From an uncultured Dorea sp. (GTDB lineage: Bacteria; Bacillota; Clostridia; Lachnospirales; Lachnospiraceae), in NCBI GenBank assembly GCA_910584575.1, contig CAJUBG010000012.1, positions 1 to 51,502 of the forward strand: a stretch of DNA of 51,502 nt, given 5' to 3'. The translations under genes were made by a program, and so were the position numbers. Below, piece by piece: positions 25,204 through 33,357 of this stretch. The notes beneath the pieces are model-generated. The model made no database searches. It had not been told where the DNA came from and saw only the letters and a program-made list of their open reading frames with translations. Position 1 is the first letter of the stretch; every line of letters starts with the position of its first letter.

Positions 25204-25232
25204 TTGTAATTGGCTGCGGAAAGTAGTACAAT
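25204..25232 (+). promoter_or_regulatory. Promoter of the membrane protein gene at 25273
   Basis: TTGTAA (25204-25209) and TACAAT (25227-25232) are separated by exactly 17 bases, a good vegetative promoter. It lies 40 bases before the ATG at 25273, with a GAAAGGGAAA site close to the start codon. Confidence 0.75.
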
Positions 25233-25272
25233 AAATATAGACTTTTAGTTCGTACACAGAAAGGGAAATGTT

Positions 25273-25785
25273 ATGAAAAACTTAAGAAGAATTCTTCCTG
25301 TTATCTTGATGATAGCGCCGTATTTATCGGTCTTTGTTATGGTGCTGCCGGTTCGCAAAACCCTGCCCCTTTATCTCCTTATCTCTGTCGTTGTCTATGG
25401 TTTTAATATATGGAACGCATGGTCTTATCCCCATGAGGAGGATGGACGCAGATTGGCGTTCTGGGATATGGCAGTCAAGCTGTCCCATATCCCCTTCTAT
25501 GCCGGAGTGTTTGCGATGGCGCTGCTTTTAATGCTTGCCATGGTGGTGCCTGCGTTTATTATCGTGACGCCGATTCTTGTGTCGGCCTTTGCTTTAGTGG
25601 ATGTGTGCCTGCTGCTGACCTCGTCTATGTACGGAATCAGCGCTTCCGTGAGATTAAGAAAAGAAGGACGAATCTCAAACCAATCCGCCCTTCTCTATAT
25701 TATCCTGCATCTGTTTTTTGTGACGGATGTAATCAGCGCGGTCTGTCTGTACTTAAAATGCCGGAAACAGGCTGTTCATCCTTAA
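25273..25785 (+). CDS. Integral membrane protein of unknown function
   Basis: The 170-residue product has four hydrophobic segments (about residues 8-27, 31-48, 73-120 as a long pair, and 140-163) and short charged loops. I do not recognise a named family with confidence; similar small membrane proteins occur in Lachnospiraceae. It has its own promoter, and its 3' end overlaps the convergent flavoprotein gene by 4 bases. Confidence 0.7.
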   Translation: MKNLRRILPVILMIAPYLSVFVMVLPVRKTLPLYLLISVVVYGFNIWNAWSYPHEEDGRRLAFWDMAVKLSHIPFYAGVFAMALLLMLAMVVPAFIIVTPILVSAFALVDVCLLLTSSMYGISASVRLRKEGRISNQSALLYIILHLFFVTDVISAVCLYLKCRKQAVHP

Positions 25786-27476
25786 AAGGGGCTGTATTCT
25801 TCGGCGATTGCCTGGGCAACCTTAAGGCCGTCGATTGCGGCTGAGGTGATTCCGCCTGCGTAGCCCGCGCCTTCACCGCAAGGGTAGAGTCCCTTTGCCT
25901 TACTCTGCAAAGTGTCGTCCCTTAAGATACGCACCGGAGACGAGGTACGGCTCTCGACGCCGGAAACCAGGGCGTCAGGCCGTGAGTAGCCCTTGAGGCG
26001 CTTTCCAAAGGAGTAGACGCCTTCTTCTATGGCCTTCGCCAACTCCTCCGGAAAAATTGCCCTTACATTTCCCCACGTGTAACCGCCTTTCATCTGCGGA
26101 GATATCTCCTGCGGACCATGGGACGGACGGTTTTTGCAGAAATCATTAAAAAGCTGGACCGGAATCTTTCCCCTGCCTGCCTCATAGGCGGCTTCTTCAA
26201 GTCTGCGCTGAAATTCCACACCCAGAAGCGGGTTGGCTGTTTCCCAATTTTCCCCTGTTTCTCCGATTGTGGAATCTTTCTTGGATGAAACAAAACTTCT
26301 GTAATCTTTCGGCGTGACGGTTACCACCACGGCGCTGTTTGAATTCCTTCCGTCCCTTGCATGGTAACTCATGCCGTTGACAGCCAGGCGGCCTTCCTCC
26401 GAGGAAGCATTGACCACATAGCCGCCTGGACACATGCAGAAGGTATAAACGCCCTTTCCATCCGGAAGCTTTGCCGTCAGTTTGTAGGCCGCTGCCAAAA
26501 GCCCGCCGTCATAGGAAGCCCCGTACTGCGCCAGATTAATCATTTCCTGAGGGTGCTCTATACGGATTCCTACGGCAAACGCTTTTGCTCTCATGGGAAT
26601 TCCTCGATTTTTAAGCATGGCAAAGGTATCGCGGGCGCTGTGCCCGATGGCAAGCACCGCAAGCTCTGTGTCCAGGACCTCCAAACTCTTTTCTTTCCGG
26701 CTCAAATGCCGGCACACCTTCAGGGCAGACAATTTCTCAGAGCCCTCCCCCTGTTCCAGGACAAAATCTGTTACCTGGGAATGGAACCTGACCTCCCCGC
26801 CATGGGAAATAATAAATTCACGTATATTTTGTACCACCTTTGTCAGGATATCCGTCCCGATATGGGGCTTGCTCTGGTATAAAATATCCTCCGGCGCGCC
26901 GTTTTCCACGAAAATCTCCAGAACCCGTTCATTTCGTCCCATGGGGTCGTTGACCATTGTATTCAGTTTCCCGTCTGAAAACGTCCCTGCCCCGCCCTCT
27001 CCAAACTGGACGTTTGAATTGGGCTTTAGCACTCCTAAAGACCAGAATTCCTCCACATCCTTCATACGTTCTTCTATGGAAGCGCCCCTCTCCAAAAGAA
27101 TCGGACAATATCCAAGGCGGGCAAGCTCATAACCACAGAATAACCCTGCCGGCCCAGTCCCGACAATCACCGGACGATGAGCCAACGGTTTTGTACCGCA
27201 GGCACATAGAGAATATGGCTTCTCCTCTGGCTGAAACTGAATGTTTGAATGCTTCTGTTTTCGGAAATGTTTTTTTATTCCGTTCTCATTCTTTACCTTT
27301 ACATCTATGGTGTACACATAAAAAAGCTGCGGTTTCCTTCGGGCGTCCAGAGATTGCTTTTTTCGTGTATAAGAAATAAGCTCATCCTCCCTGATACGAA
27401 GGAGTCCCAAAATCTTTGCCCTTAAGTCCGCCTCTGTGTGGTGAACCTCCAATTTTAACTGACTAATCCGAATCAT
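25782..27476 (-). CDS. Uncharacterised FAD-dependent dehydrogenase (COG2509 type)
   Basis: The 564-residue product has an N-terminal domain of about 80 residues followed by an FAD-binding fold with VIVGTGPAGLFCGYELARLG (about residues 108-127), and later AVLAIGHSARDTF and GEGAGYAGGITSAAIDG motifs. This matches the large uncharacterised FAD-dependent dehydrogenase family seen across Clostridia; the substrate is unknown. It follows the P-loop kinase-like gene by 13 bases on the same strand. Confidence 0.88.
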   Translation of the reverse strand: MIRISQLKLEVHHTEADLRAKILGLLRIREDELISYTRKKQSLDARRKPQLFYVYTIDVKVKNENGIKKHFRKQKHSNIQFQPEEKPYSLCACGTKPLAHRPVIVGTGPAGLFCGYELARLGYCPILLERGASIEERMKDVEEFWSLGVLKPNSNVQFGEGGAGTFSDGKLNTMVNDPMGRNERVLEIFVENGAPEDILYQSKPHIGTDILTKVVQNIREFIISHGGEVRFHSQVTDFVLEQGEGSEKLSALKVCRHLSRKEKSLEVLDTELAVLAIGHSARDTFAMLKNRGIPMRAKAFAVGIRIEHPQEMINLAQYGASYDGGLLAAAYKLTAKLPDGKGVYTFCMCPGGYVVNASSEEGRLAVNGMSYHARDGRNSNSAVVVTVTPKDYRSFVSSKKDSTIGETGENWETANPLLGVEFQRRLEEAAYEAGRGKIPVQLFNDFCKNRPSHGPQEISPQMKGGYTWGNVRAIFPEELAKAIEEGVYSFGKRLKGYSRPDALVSGVESRTSSPVRILRDDTLQSKAKGLYPCGEGAGYAGGITSAAIDGLKVAQAIAEEYSPF

Positions 27477-27489
27477 AATCTCTCACCTG

Positions 27490-28107
27490 TTAGCTGCGCG
27501 ATAGCTTCTCTTTCCACTCCATGACCTGCCTTAAGATTTCTTCCATATCAAGCCTGGAAAAATCTGTCGTATCAACCACAATCTGTTCTCCTTCCACTGA
27601 AAAGGTGTCAAATCCCCTGTGAGCGATTCCGTACAGGTAATCCTCATATGAAAGGGAGGCTGCCCTCAATTCCTCGATACTGTGTTCTCTTTTTTCCGGA
27701 TAACAATCATTCAGTACATGGCCTCTGTGTCTTTCAGGACTTATATTCCGCTTAAGGAAACGCTGGTGAATCACTCTGTAATCACCGGTCAGTGTGACCG
27801 TAAGCGCCGGATAACCGTACTCATTGAGAAGGTTTGTAATGCCCTCCTTTGAGGAATGTTCAAAATTATTTTCCAGAATAAAAGGCTGTCCTGCCTTCAT
27901 CAACTGCTTTGCCCCATAGTAAATCATTTCCATAGCGGCAATCCCAAGCTTGACCTTTTCTTTTCTCGACTGGAAACCCACTTCATCGTATAACAGTTCT
28001 TTGACAGAGTCTTTTGAAAAGACGGGCAGACCCATCTTCTTTGACAGATATTCTGCCATCGTGCTTTTCCCTGCCGCCGGAATTCCTGTCACTAATATAC
28101 AATACAT
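27490..28107 (-). CDS. AAA-family P-loop kinase-like protein
   Basis: The 205-residue product has a Walker A loop GIPAAGKST (residues 8-16) and a layout like small P-loop kinases (AAA_33/zeta-toxin-like group): FSKDSVKELLYDE after the loop and a lid-like RFLKRNISPERHRGH region. It probably phosphorylates a small molecule, but the substrate cannot be read. No antitoxin-like gene adjoins it, so a zeta toxin role is unlikely. Confidence 0.8.
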   Translation of the reverse strand: MYCILVTGIPAAGKSTMAEYLSKKMGLPVFSKDSVKELLYDEVGFQSRKEKVKLGIAAMEMIYYGAKQLMKAGQPFILENNFEHSSKEGITNLLNEYGYPALTVTLTGDYRVIHQRFLKRNISPERHRGHVLNDCYPEKREHSIEELRAASLSYEDYLYGIAHRGFDTFSVEGEQIVVDTTDFSRLDMEEILRQVMEWKEKLSRS

Positions 28108-28150
28108 TTTACTGCCTCCTATCCGGATAAATCTAACGTCTGCTCACCCT

Positions 28151-28807
28151 TCACCGCTTCTTGGGCAGCATTGACAGAACAGAATACAGTCCCATAATCA
28201 GTGCGCCGCTGATTAATAAGCCCCCTATAATATCCGTAAACCAATGGGCGCCTGAAATCAGCCTGCCGATTACCATTACTGCCATAATGATCATTGAGAC
28301 GGCTCTGACAATGATGTTAATCCTCCTGTCCTTAACCAGCATACCGCACTCCAGCATGGCGGCGGCCATAAAGCAGCACGCCAGCATGGTATGGGAGGAG
28401 GGATACGAGGCTTCCAAATACCCGTTAATGAGAATCGGCCTGTAATTTACGATATAGAATTCAAAGAAAACATACACGGCTATGGTAGCCGCATAAAAAA
28501 CGCCAAGGGCAAAGATGCTCTTGTCTACCTTAAACAGACTTTTTCTGCGGACAAGCTGTATCAGGCCGATTACTGCGAAAATCCCCGCTGTGGACAACGG
28601 TACAAAACCAAGCCAGTATGTAATCGAATACCAAAGTCTGTGAACCCCCAGTTTTTCATGTACAAGGGCGTTCACAGACGCGAAGCCTACGCTTGAACTC
28701 TTTGGGCCAATGGTATGGACATCTACGGTCTGTACTAAAACTGTGAAAAGAATAAACAGCATCACCCATATTCCAGTAATAATTAAGTTTCCGGTTTTCT
28801 TTTGCAT
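28151..28807 (-). CDS. PAP2-family membrane phosphatase
   Basis: The 218-residue product has about six transmembrane segments and the PAP2 signature: NYRP as the end of motif 1, SYPSSHT as motif 2, and SGAHWFTDIIGG as motif 3, giving the catalytic histidines. It should dephosphorylate a lipid phosphate such as undecaprenyl pyrophosphate or phosphatidic acid at the membrane; which one is not clear. It lies 43 bases upstream of the kinase-like gene. Confidence 0.88.
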   Translation of the reverse strand: MQKKTGNLIITGIWVMLFILFTVLVQTVDVHTIGPKSSSVGFASVNALVHEKLGVHRLWYSITYWLGFVPLSTAGIFAVIGLIQLVRRKSLFKVDKSIFALGVFYAATIAVYVFFEFYIVNYRPILINGYLEASYPSSHTMLACCFMAAAMLECGMLVKDRRINIIVRAVSMIIMAVMVIGRLISGAHWFTDIIGGLLISGALIMGLYSVLSMLPKKR

Positions 28808-28825
28808 ATATCCTCCTCGTTTCTC

Positions 28826-30421
28826 TCAGTTTAGTTTTGTGCGCTCAATCACACAAGTATGCGTCTTTGACCTTCTGTCGTAACTGATTCCTGCAAGAAG
28901 CAGATTGCCCCTATAATCCTTCAAGGCGTCTACGTATCCTCTGTCTTTTATCTGAGCGATTGCACCGGTTACGTCTTTATCCCATTTAAGCTCAATCACC
29001 ACAGCCGGCTTATCCAGATGCAGCTTCCTCGGTATCAGGCAGATATCCGCAAATCCTTTCCCACTCGGCAGTTCCCGTATTATCGTATAATACTCTCTTG
29101 CAAAATAGAAAGCAAGGTTAATCGTACAGCTTAGGGAATTCTCATCATTATACGTAAGAAATGAAATCTCCCTATGGGCGCGGTCAATGCCTTCTGCCAC
29201 AGCCTGGCCATCCATCTGCCACAGCGCCTCCAGAAGCTTTCGGGAGGCGTTCACCGAACGGATAACCTCATGCCAGTCCATGGTGCTGATGGCGTTTACA
29301 TACTCCTGTGAAACCTCCTTGTTGGGAATGGATACTGTTTCCTTTGCGCTGTCGTAGGTTAAGTATCCCAGATGCACCAACAGCGTTAAGACGTCATCCT
29401 TAGTCGCAAAGGTAGTCATATCATTTTCAAAGGTCCCTGTGTTAATACGCACTTCTTCCCTTGCCAGCATCCGTATCACGTCATCCTTTAGGCCGTCCAT
29501 ATCCATCTGGATATAAACCTTAAGCGCTTCGTAAGTCTCGGTCTGGTTCCAGTATGTCCCAAATCTGTGCCTGAGCATTGCCTCCACCACGGACTTGGGG
29601 CTGTACATACAATAATGGAGTTCTCCCCGTCTTGTATGTGTCACAAGACGGTAACCGTCGTACCATGCCTTCGTCTCCTCAAAACTCATCTCATACTCTC
29701 TACACAGAGCCTTCACCTCATCCTCTGTGAAACCGAAATATTCCGCCAATTCCCCTGGCGCCGTCATGGAATACTCGGTAAACATATTAAGGGCCGAATG
29801 AGAGCCGTATTTCTTAATGGGAAGGATTCCGGTCATGTAGGCTAACGCCACGTAATCCTTATCCTTTAGCCATGCCCTTAAGAAATCAAGGTACTTCTTC
29901 TGGGCGTCTCTGTCTTGCTGGTACTCACGGAACAGGCAGTCCCACTCGTCAATCAATATGACAAAAGAATGTTTTGTTTTGGCAAAGATATCCTTCATAA
30001 CCTGAATCAGATTATCCTCGTCCCGAAAGCGCACATTTGCAAAATAATCTGTCAAATCAAAAATCAGATATTTGCAAAGTTTAGACAACATTTCATCCAC
30101 AGTGTTAGTTACGCTCAAAAAATCCTGCATATTAATCTGAATCACATCATATTGCTTCAAATGCTTTCTATATGAGTCTGAATGGCTGATTTCTAAATTC
30201 TCGAATAATTCCGCAGAACCTTCGTTTTGGCCATAGTATGCCGCCAGCATGTCTGCTGCCACCGATTTCCCGAAACGCCTTGGCCGGCTGACACAGATAA
30301 ACTTCTGCCGCGTATTCAGAAGCCTGTTCATTTTTTCAATCAGACCTGTTTTGTCTATATAGATTGCGGAATTCAAACTTTCCCGAAACCCCTTGTTTCC
30401 TGGATTCAGATAGCTTCCCAT
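28826..30421 (-). CDS. AAA-ATPase-like protein with PD-(D/E)XK nuclease-fold tail (DUF1703 type)
   Basis: The 531-residue product starts with an AAA-ATPase-like domain whose P-loop reads RRFGKS (Lys52), with a later VILIDEWD Walker B motif, and ends with a PD-(D/E)XK-like domain (GFADICLIP, then AVVIELKWDK). Such proteins occur in many copies in Lachnospiraceae and Bacteroidales genomes; their role is unknown. It has a likely promoter just upstream and lies 18 bases before the PAP2 gene. Confidence 0.9.
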   Translation of the reverse strand: MGSYLNPGNKGFRESLNSAIYIDKTGLIEKMNRLLNTRQKFICVSRPRRFGKSVAADMLAAYYGQNEGSAELFENLEISHSDSYRKHLKQYDVIQINMQDFLSVTNTVDEMLSKLCKYLIFDLTDYFANVRFRDEDNLIQVMKDIFAKTKHSFVILIDEWDCLFREYQQDRDAQKKYLDFLRAWLKDKDYVALAYMTGILPIKKYGSHSALNMFTEYSMTAPGELAEYFGFTEDEVKALCREYEMSFEETKAWYDGYRLVTHTRRGELHYCMYSPKSVVEAMLRHRFGTYWNQTETYEALKVYIQMDMDGLKDDVIRMLAREEVRINTGTFENDMTTFATKDDVLTLLVHLGYLTYDSAKETVSIPNKEVSQEYVNAISTMDWHEVIRSVNASRKLLEALWQMDGQAVAEGIDRAHREISFLTYNDENSLSCTINLAFYFAREYYTIIRELPSGKGFADICLIPRKLHLDKPAVVIELKWDKDVTGAIAQIKDRGYVDALKDYRGNLLLAGISYDRRSKTHTCVIERTKLN

Positions 30422-30462
30422 AGATAACCTCCATTCGGATGATTCTCATTACCACGGAGTTT

Positions 30463-30491
30463 ATTATACAACAAAAAGGCTGCCGTATAAA
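30463..30491 (-). promoter_or_regulatory. Promoter of the AAA/PD-(D/E)XK gene
   Basis: On the - strand TTTATA (30486-30491) and TATAAT (30463-30468) are 17 bases apart. The element lies about 40 bases before the start codon at 30421. The -35 matches 4 of 6 consensus bases. Confidence 0.6.
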
Positions 30492-30603
30492 GCGTAAAAT
30501 ATACAAGATATGGTTTTTCTTGAAACTTGATTTGCCTTATCATGTAATTTTCTTGCTTAGTGCGACAACCCCTTAATGCTAATTTGATAAAGACTTGATA
30601 GCT

Positions 30604-30747
30604 TTAATTGCCATCTTCTAACATTAACTGAAAAATATCCTTTAATTTCTGCAGTTCCTCATTATCGGGTGTTTTATCTAAAGCTCTGTCAATCAGTACA
30701 AGTGCAAGCCTGATAAAACCTTGAAATTGTTTATTAGTCATTCCCAT
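30604..30747 (-). CDS. Small 47-residue protein of unknown function
   Basis: A short frame from ATG 30747 to TAA 30604 encodes 47 residues with a compact helical character (TNKQFQGFIRLALVLIDRALD, then a C-terminal KLKDIFQLMLEDGN helix). It resembles a class of tiny Clostridial proteins starting MTNKQF that I recall but cannot name by function. A second ATG at 30741 is an alternative start. A good promoter precedes it, which argues it is a real gene. It stands alone within the 583-base gap between the AAA/PD-(D/E)XK gene and the XRE gene. Confidence 0.65.
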   Translation of the reverse strand: MGMTNKQFQGFIRLALVLIDRALDKTPDNEELQKLKDIFQLMLEDGN

Positions 30748-30795
30748 GTCTTTCACCCACTTTCTATAATAAAGCGCCGTTTATGTGATACTCTA

Positions 30796-30824
30796 ATTAT
30801 ACCAACAACTAATTTCTATGTAAA
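30796..30824 (-). promoter_or_regulatory. Promoter of the 47-residue gene
   Basis: On the - strand TTTACA (30819-30824, 5 of 6 consensus) and TATAAT (30796-30801) have a 17-base spacer. It lies about 50 bases before the ATG at 30747. Confidence 0.75.
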
Positions 30825-30854
30825 GACTTTATCAAACTAAGACAATACAACCTG

Positions 30855-30904
30855 GAAGAAAGCAACTGTCATTTGCTTTTTTGCACTTATGAAGTTCTTT
30901 CTTC
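30855..30904 (+). other. Overlapping alternative hairpins upstream of the XRE gene
   Basis: A 12-bp stem with one bulged C can form between 30855-30867 and 30893-30904. A shorter 7-bp stem (30859-30865 with 30873-30879) followed by T residues is terminator-like and competes for the same left arm. A TATAAT at 30921-30926 lies downstream, so whether this sequence is transcribed into the XRE mRNA or acts as DNA operator is open. Confidence 0.4.
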
Positions 30905-31005
30905 TTATGCCTGTATGCTTTATAATAATATCATCCGTAAAGACAAACCAGAGCATACCTCTGATACTCACTCATTCCCCATAAGAAGAAAGGAAAGATA
31001 TTTTT

Positions 31006-31482
31006 ATGAATACAACGATAATAGCAAAATATTTTCAATTATTACGAAAATCTAACAATTACACACAGGATACTCTGGCGGAAAAATTAGACGTCTGCCG
31101 CCAAGCAGTTTCAAAATGGGAGACAGGGACGGCAATTCCAGACATAGAAATCCTCCTAAAACTTTCTAAGTTATATAATCTTACAGTAAACGAGCTGTTA
31201 GAGCCTCAAATACATCCGCAGAAAATCACAGAATTTGAGCAGCTATCTTCCCTCTCAGATAATGAATTAAGAGAGATATTAAGCCGGTTTGATGCCCATT
31301 CTCTAACGATTGCTTTCATGGGCGCCTCGCCAACGCTTAATTATTTATTGGAAAATCTGTTTCCTGATACTGATTTTCCAGCAATAAGAGAAGAAATCGG
31401 CCAAGTTCGGATTGAAACTGTTGAGGACATGCAGAATGAAATTATCTCAATCATAAACTTAAATCCTTTTTCATATAAATAG
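31006..31482 (+). CDS. XRE-type HTH protein with FliG C-terminal-like domain
   Basis: The 158-residue product has an N-terminal XRE helix-turn-helix (about residues 5-62: TQDTLAEKLDVCRQAVSKWE). The rest (about 75-152) resembles the FliG motor-switch C-terminal domain: a LREILSRFDAHSL helix, the FMGAS segment aligning with the LKGAS of FliG, and IGQVRIETVEDMQNEIISII aligning with MGPVRLxDVEEAQQxIxxII. The DNA target and any flagellar link are unknown. An AAGAAAGGAAAG site precedes the ATG. Its 3' end overlaps the convergent GNAT gene by 32 bases. Confidence 0.85.
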   Translation: MNTTIIAKYFQLLRKSNNYTQDTLAEKLDVCRQAVSKWETGTAIPDIEILLKLSKLYNLTVNELLEPQIHPQKITEFEQLSSLSDNELREILSRFDAHSLTIAFMGASPTLNYLLENLFPDTDFPAIREEIGQVRIETVEDMQNEIISIINLNPFSYK

Positions 31483-31939
31483 ACGTATCCATCGGACTGT
31501 CATTATAGCTCTCAATCTCATAAAATCCATACTCCTGATAAAGATGGATTGCGCTCTTAAGAAAAGGCAATGTATCTAACAGCATATGGGAATACTTTGC
31601 CTTTCGCGCCTCATCTATGATCTTTTGTACAAGCTGATTCCCGATATGCTTTCCGCGAAACTGTGGCCTTACATACAGCCGCTTCATCTCACAGTTTTGC
31701 TCATCAATCCTTCTAAGTCCAATGCACCCCGCCAGCTCATGGTCATAATACGCCAGATACAGCCTGCCATAAGGAGGCCCGTATTTACTCTCCAAATGCT
31801 CTAATTCTTCGTCATAATTCTGAAGGTCAAGATATTCCTGAAACGAAGAATCTCCGGCAATCAGCATATCCGTATATTCTGAAAAAAGCTCTCCCACCTC
31901 CTTCGGATACCCGTAGGCAGGAACAAATTCTAATCCCAT
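31451..31939 (-). CDS. GNAT family N-acetyltransferase
   Basis: The 162-residue product has the GNAT acetyl-CoA loop RPQFRGKHIGNQLVQ (Q/RxxGxG/A form) after the strand EMKRLYVR, and a C-terminal YQEYGFYEI stretch. The acceptor is unknown. The ATG at 31939 follows a GAGGTG site; a GTG nine bases upstream is less likely. It is downstream of the MATE gene on the same strand. Confidence 0.9.
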   Translation of the reverse strand: MGLEFVPAYGYPKEVGELFSEYTDMLIAGDSSFQEYLDLQNYDEELEHLESKYGPPYGRLYLAYYDHELAGCIGLRRIDEQNCEMKRLYVRPQFRGKHIGNQLVQKIIDEARKAKYSHMLLDTLPFLKSAIHLYQEYGFYEIESYNDSPMDTSIYMKKDLSL

Positions 31940-31969
31940 AAAATTCACCTCACAACCACTGTTGTATTT

Positions 31970-33277
31970 TCATTGTCGGGAACGCAAAAAGAACACCGTA
32001 ATCCCAAGGGTAATACCTTCTGTCACAGGCGCGGCCAGCCACACCCCCGTCATTCCAAACAGAAACGGCAGAGTGAAGATACACGCCAGCAGAACCACCA
32101 GCCCACGGGACGCAGAAATCACGGCAGACTCAAAGGCGTGGCCTGTGGCGGTAAAATAAAACGAAGTAATGGCATTTACGCCTGAAAAGAAAAATGAAGT
32201 CATAAAAATCAACATTCCCGACCTAATCATTTCTTCAACATTTTTATTCTGTACAAATACTCTGCTGTACCATCCCATCCCCGCCGCCATCAGAAGAAAA
32301 ACAAGAATTCCTGCACAGCAGACATATTGATTCGTCCGCTTGCGGATATGGGCGGCAAGTATTTTCTCTTTGGCGCCATAGGCAAAACTAATCAGCGGGC
32401 TCGCACCCTGCCCAAATCCCACAATGACCATACTGAACGCATATGCCACATATCCTACAATCGTAAATGCAGTCACGCCGTCTACGCCTATTTTTTTCAT
32501 GATAACAAAATTATAGGCAAACATGGCAATCCCTGTGGACATCTCTCCAATGAATTCCGAGCTTCCGTTTAGGATGGACTGCACACAGATTTTACCGGAA
32601 AACCGAAAACATCCCAGGCGGTAGATGCCAGCCTTCCTGACGAAAAAATACAGGATACAGATGAGAGAAGCCAACGCCGCCAAAAGGGAAGCTGCCGCAA
32701 CTCCTGCGACACCCATACAAAACCAGTCGGCAAATACGTAATCCAAAAAGATATTCAGCAGTACATCTATGATACTGATTTTCATATAATATTCCGGATG
32801 CCCTTCGCCGCGGATAAACATCCCAAACGAAGAATTGACCACCATAACCGGCATCTCCAGAAGCATAATCCGGTAATATTCCTGAAAATACCCAATCACA
32901 CATCCATCCGCACGAAGAAGGGACAGCATGGGCTTAAAAAAGAATACCATAATACAGCTTAGCAGCACCGAGAAAATCAGTGTAGTCACAATCGTCTGCC
33001 GAAATACCTGATTGCAGGCAGACTTATCCCCAGAACCAAGAGCCATTCCCGCAATCGCCACGCCGCCGATGGAAACCATCAAGCCTACGCCAAGATACAG
33101 ATAGATAATCGGAAGTCCCAGATTGACCGCCGCAATCCCCTCCTTCCCCACATAATTCCCGATGAAAAAACCGTCCGCAATCGTAATCAGGGAAGTAAGA
33201 AGCATGGAGATAATCGCCGGAATCGAAAACTGCCATATCATCTTTGGTGTGTGCTGTTTTAACTGTTCCAAGTTCAT
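31970..33277 (-). CDS. MATE family multidrug efflux transporter
   Basis: The 435-residue product has the twelve-helix MATE layout, with the family start PKMIWQFSIPAIISMLLTSLITIADGFFIG and a second-half repeat beginning near TAFTIVGYVAYAFSMVIVGFGQGASPLISFAYGA. It should export cationic compounds driven by Na+ or H+; the substrate is unknown. AAAGGAGGAA precedes the ATG. It is downstream of the AraC regulator gene, which might control it. Confidence 0.93.
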   Translation of the reverse strand: MNLEQLKQHTPKMIWQFSIPAIISMLLTSLITIADGFFIGNYVGKEGIAAVNLGLPIIYLYLGVGLMVSIGGVAIAGMALGSGDKSACNQVFRQTIVTTLIFSVLLSCIMVFFFKPMLSLLRADGCVIGYFQEYYRIMLLEMPVMVVNSSFGMFIRGEGHPEYYMKISIIDVLLNIFLDYVFADWFCMGVAGVAAASLLAALASLICILYFFVRKAGIYRLGCFRFSGKICVQSILNGSSEFIGEMSTGIAMFAYNFVIMKKIGVDGVTAFTIVGYVAYAFSMVIVGFGQGASPLISFAYGAKEKILAAHIRKRTNQYVCCAGILVFLLMAAGMGWYSRVFVQNKNVEEMIRSGMLIFMTSFFFSGVNAITSFYFTATGHAFESAVISASRGLVVLLACIFTLPFLFGMTGVWLAAPVTEGITLGITVFFLRSRQ

Positions 33278-33357
33278 AAAAAATTCCTCCTTTAATCATG
33301 TAATACACATCCATTATAAGAAGGAATCTAATAATAAACTTCTAAATTCTTGCCCTG

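Larger units (their letters stand above)
30579..30840. repeat. Imperfect inverted repeat flanking a small gene
   Basis: An 18-base sequence at 30579-30596 reappears inverted at 30823-30840 with 15 of 18 matches, including a perfect 10-base core (30583-30592 and 30827-30836). The left copy lies 7 bases past the stop of the 47-residue gene and the right copy overlaps its -35 element. The arrangement could be the ends of a very small mobile element or paired regulator sites. Confidence 0.55.

Noticed and set aside
27490..28107. Zeta-toxin interpretation of the P-loop kinase-like protein
   Set aside because: No epsilon-type antitoxin gene is adjacent, and the motif set is shared with many small-molecule kinases.
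28826..30421. AAA/PD-(D/E)XK protein as a defence nuclease
   Set aside because: This family is widespread in gut bacteria with many copies and no demonstrated defence role; there is no partner gene here to support the idea.
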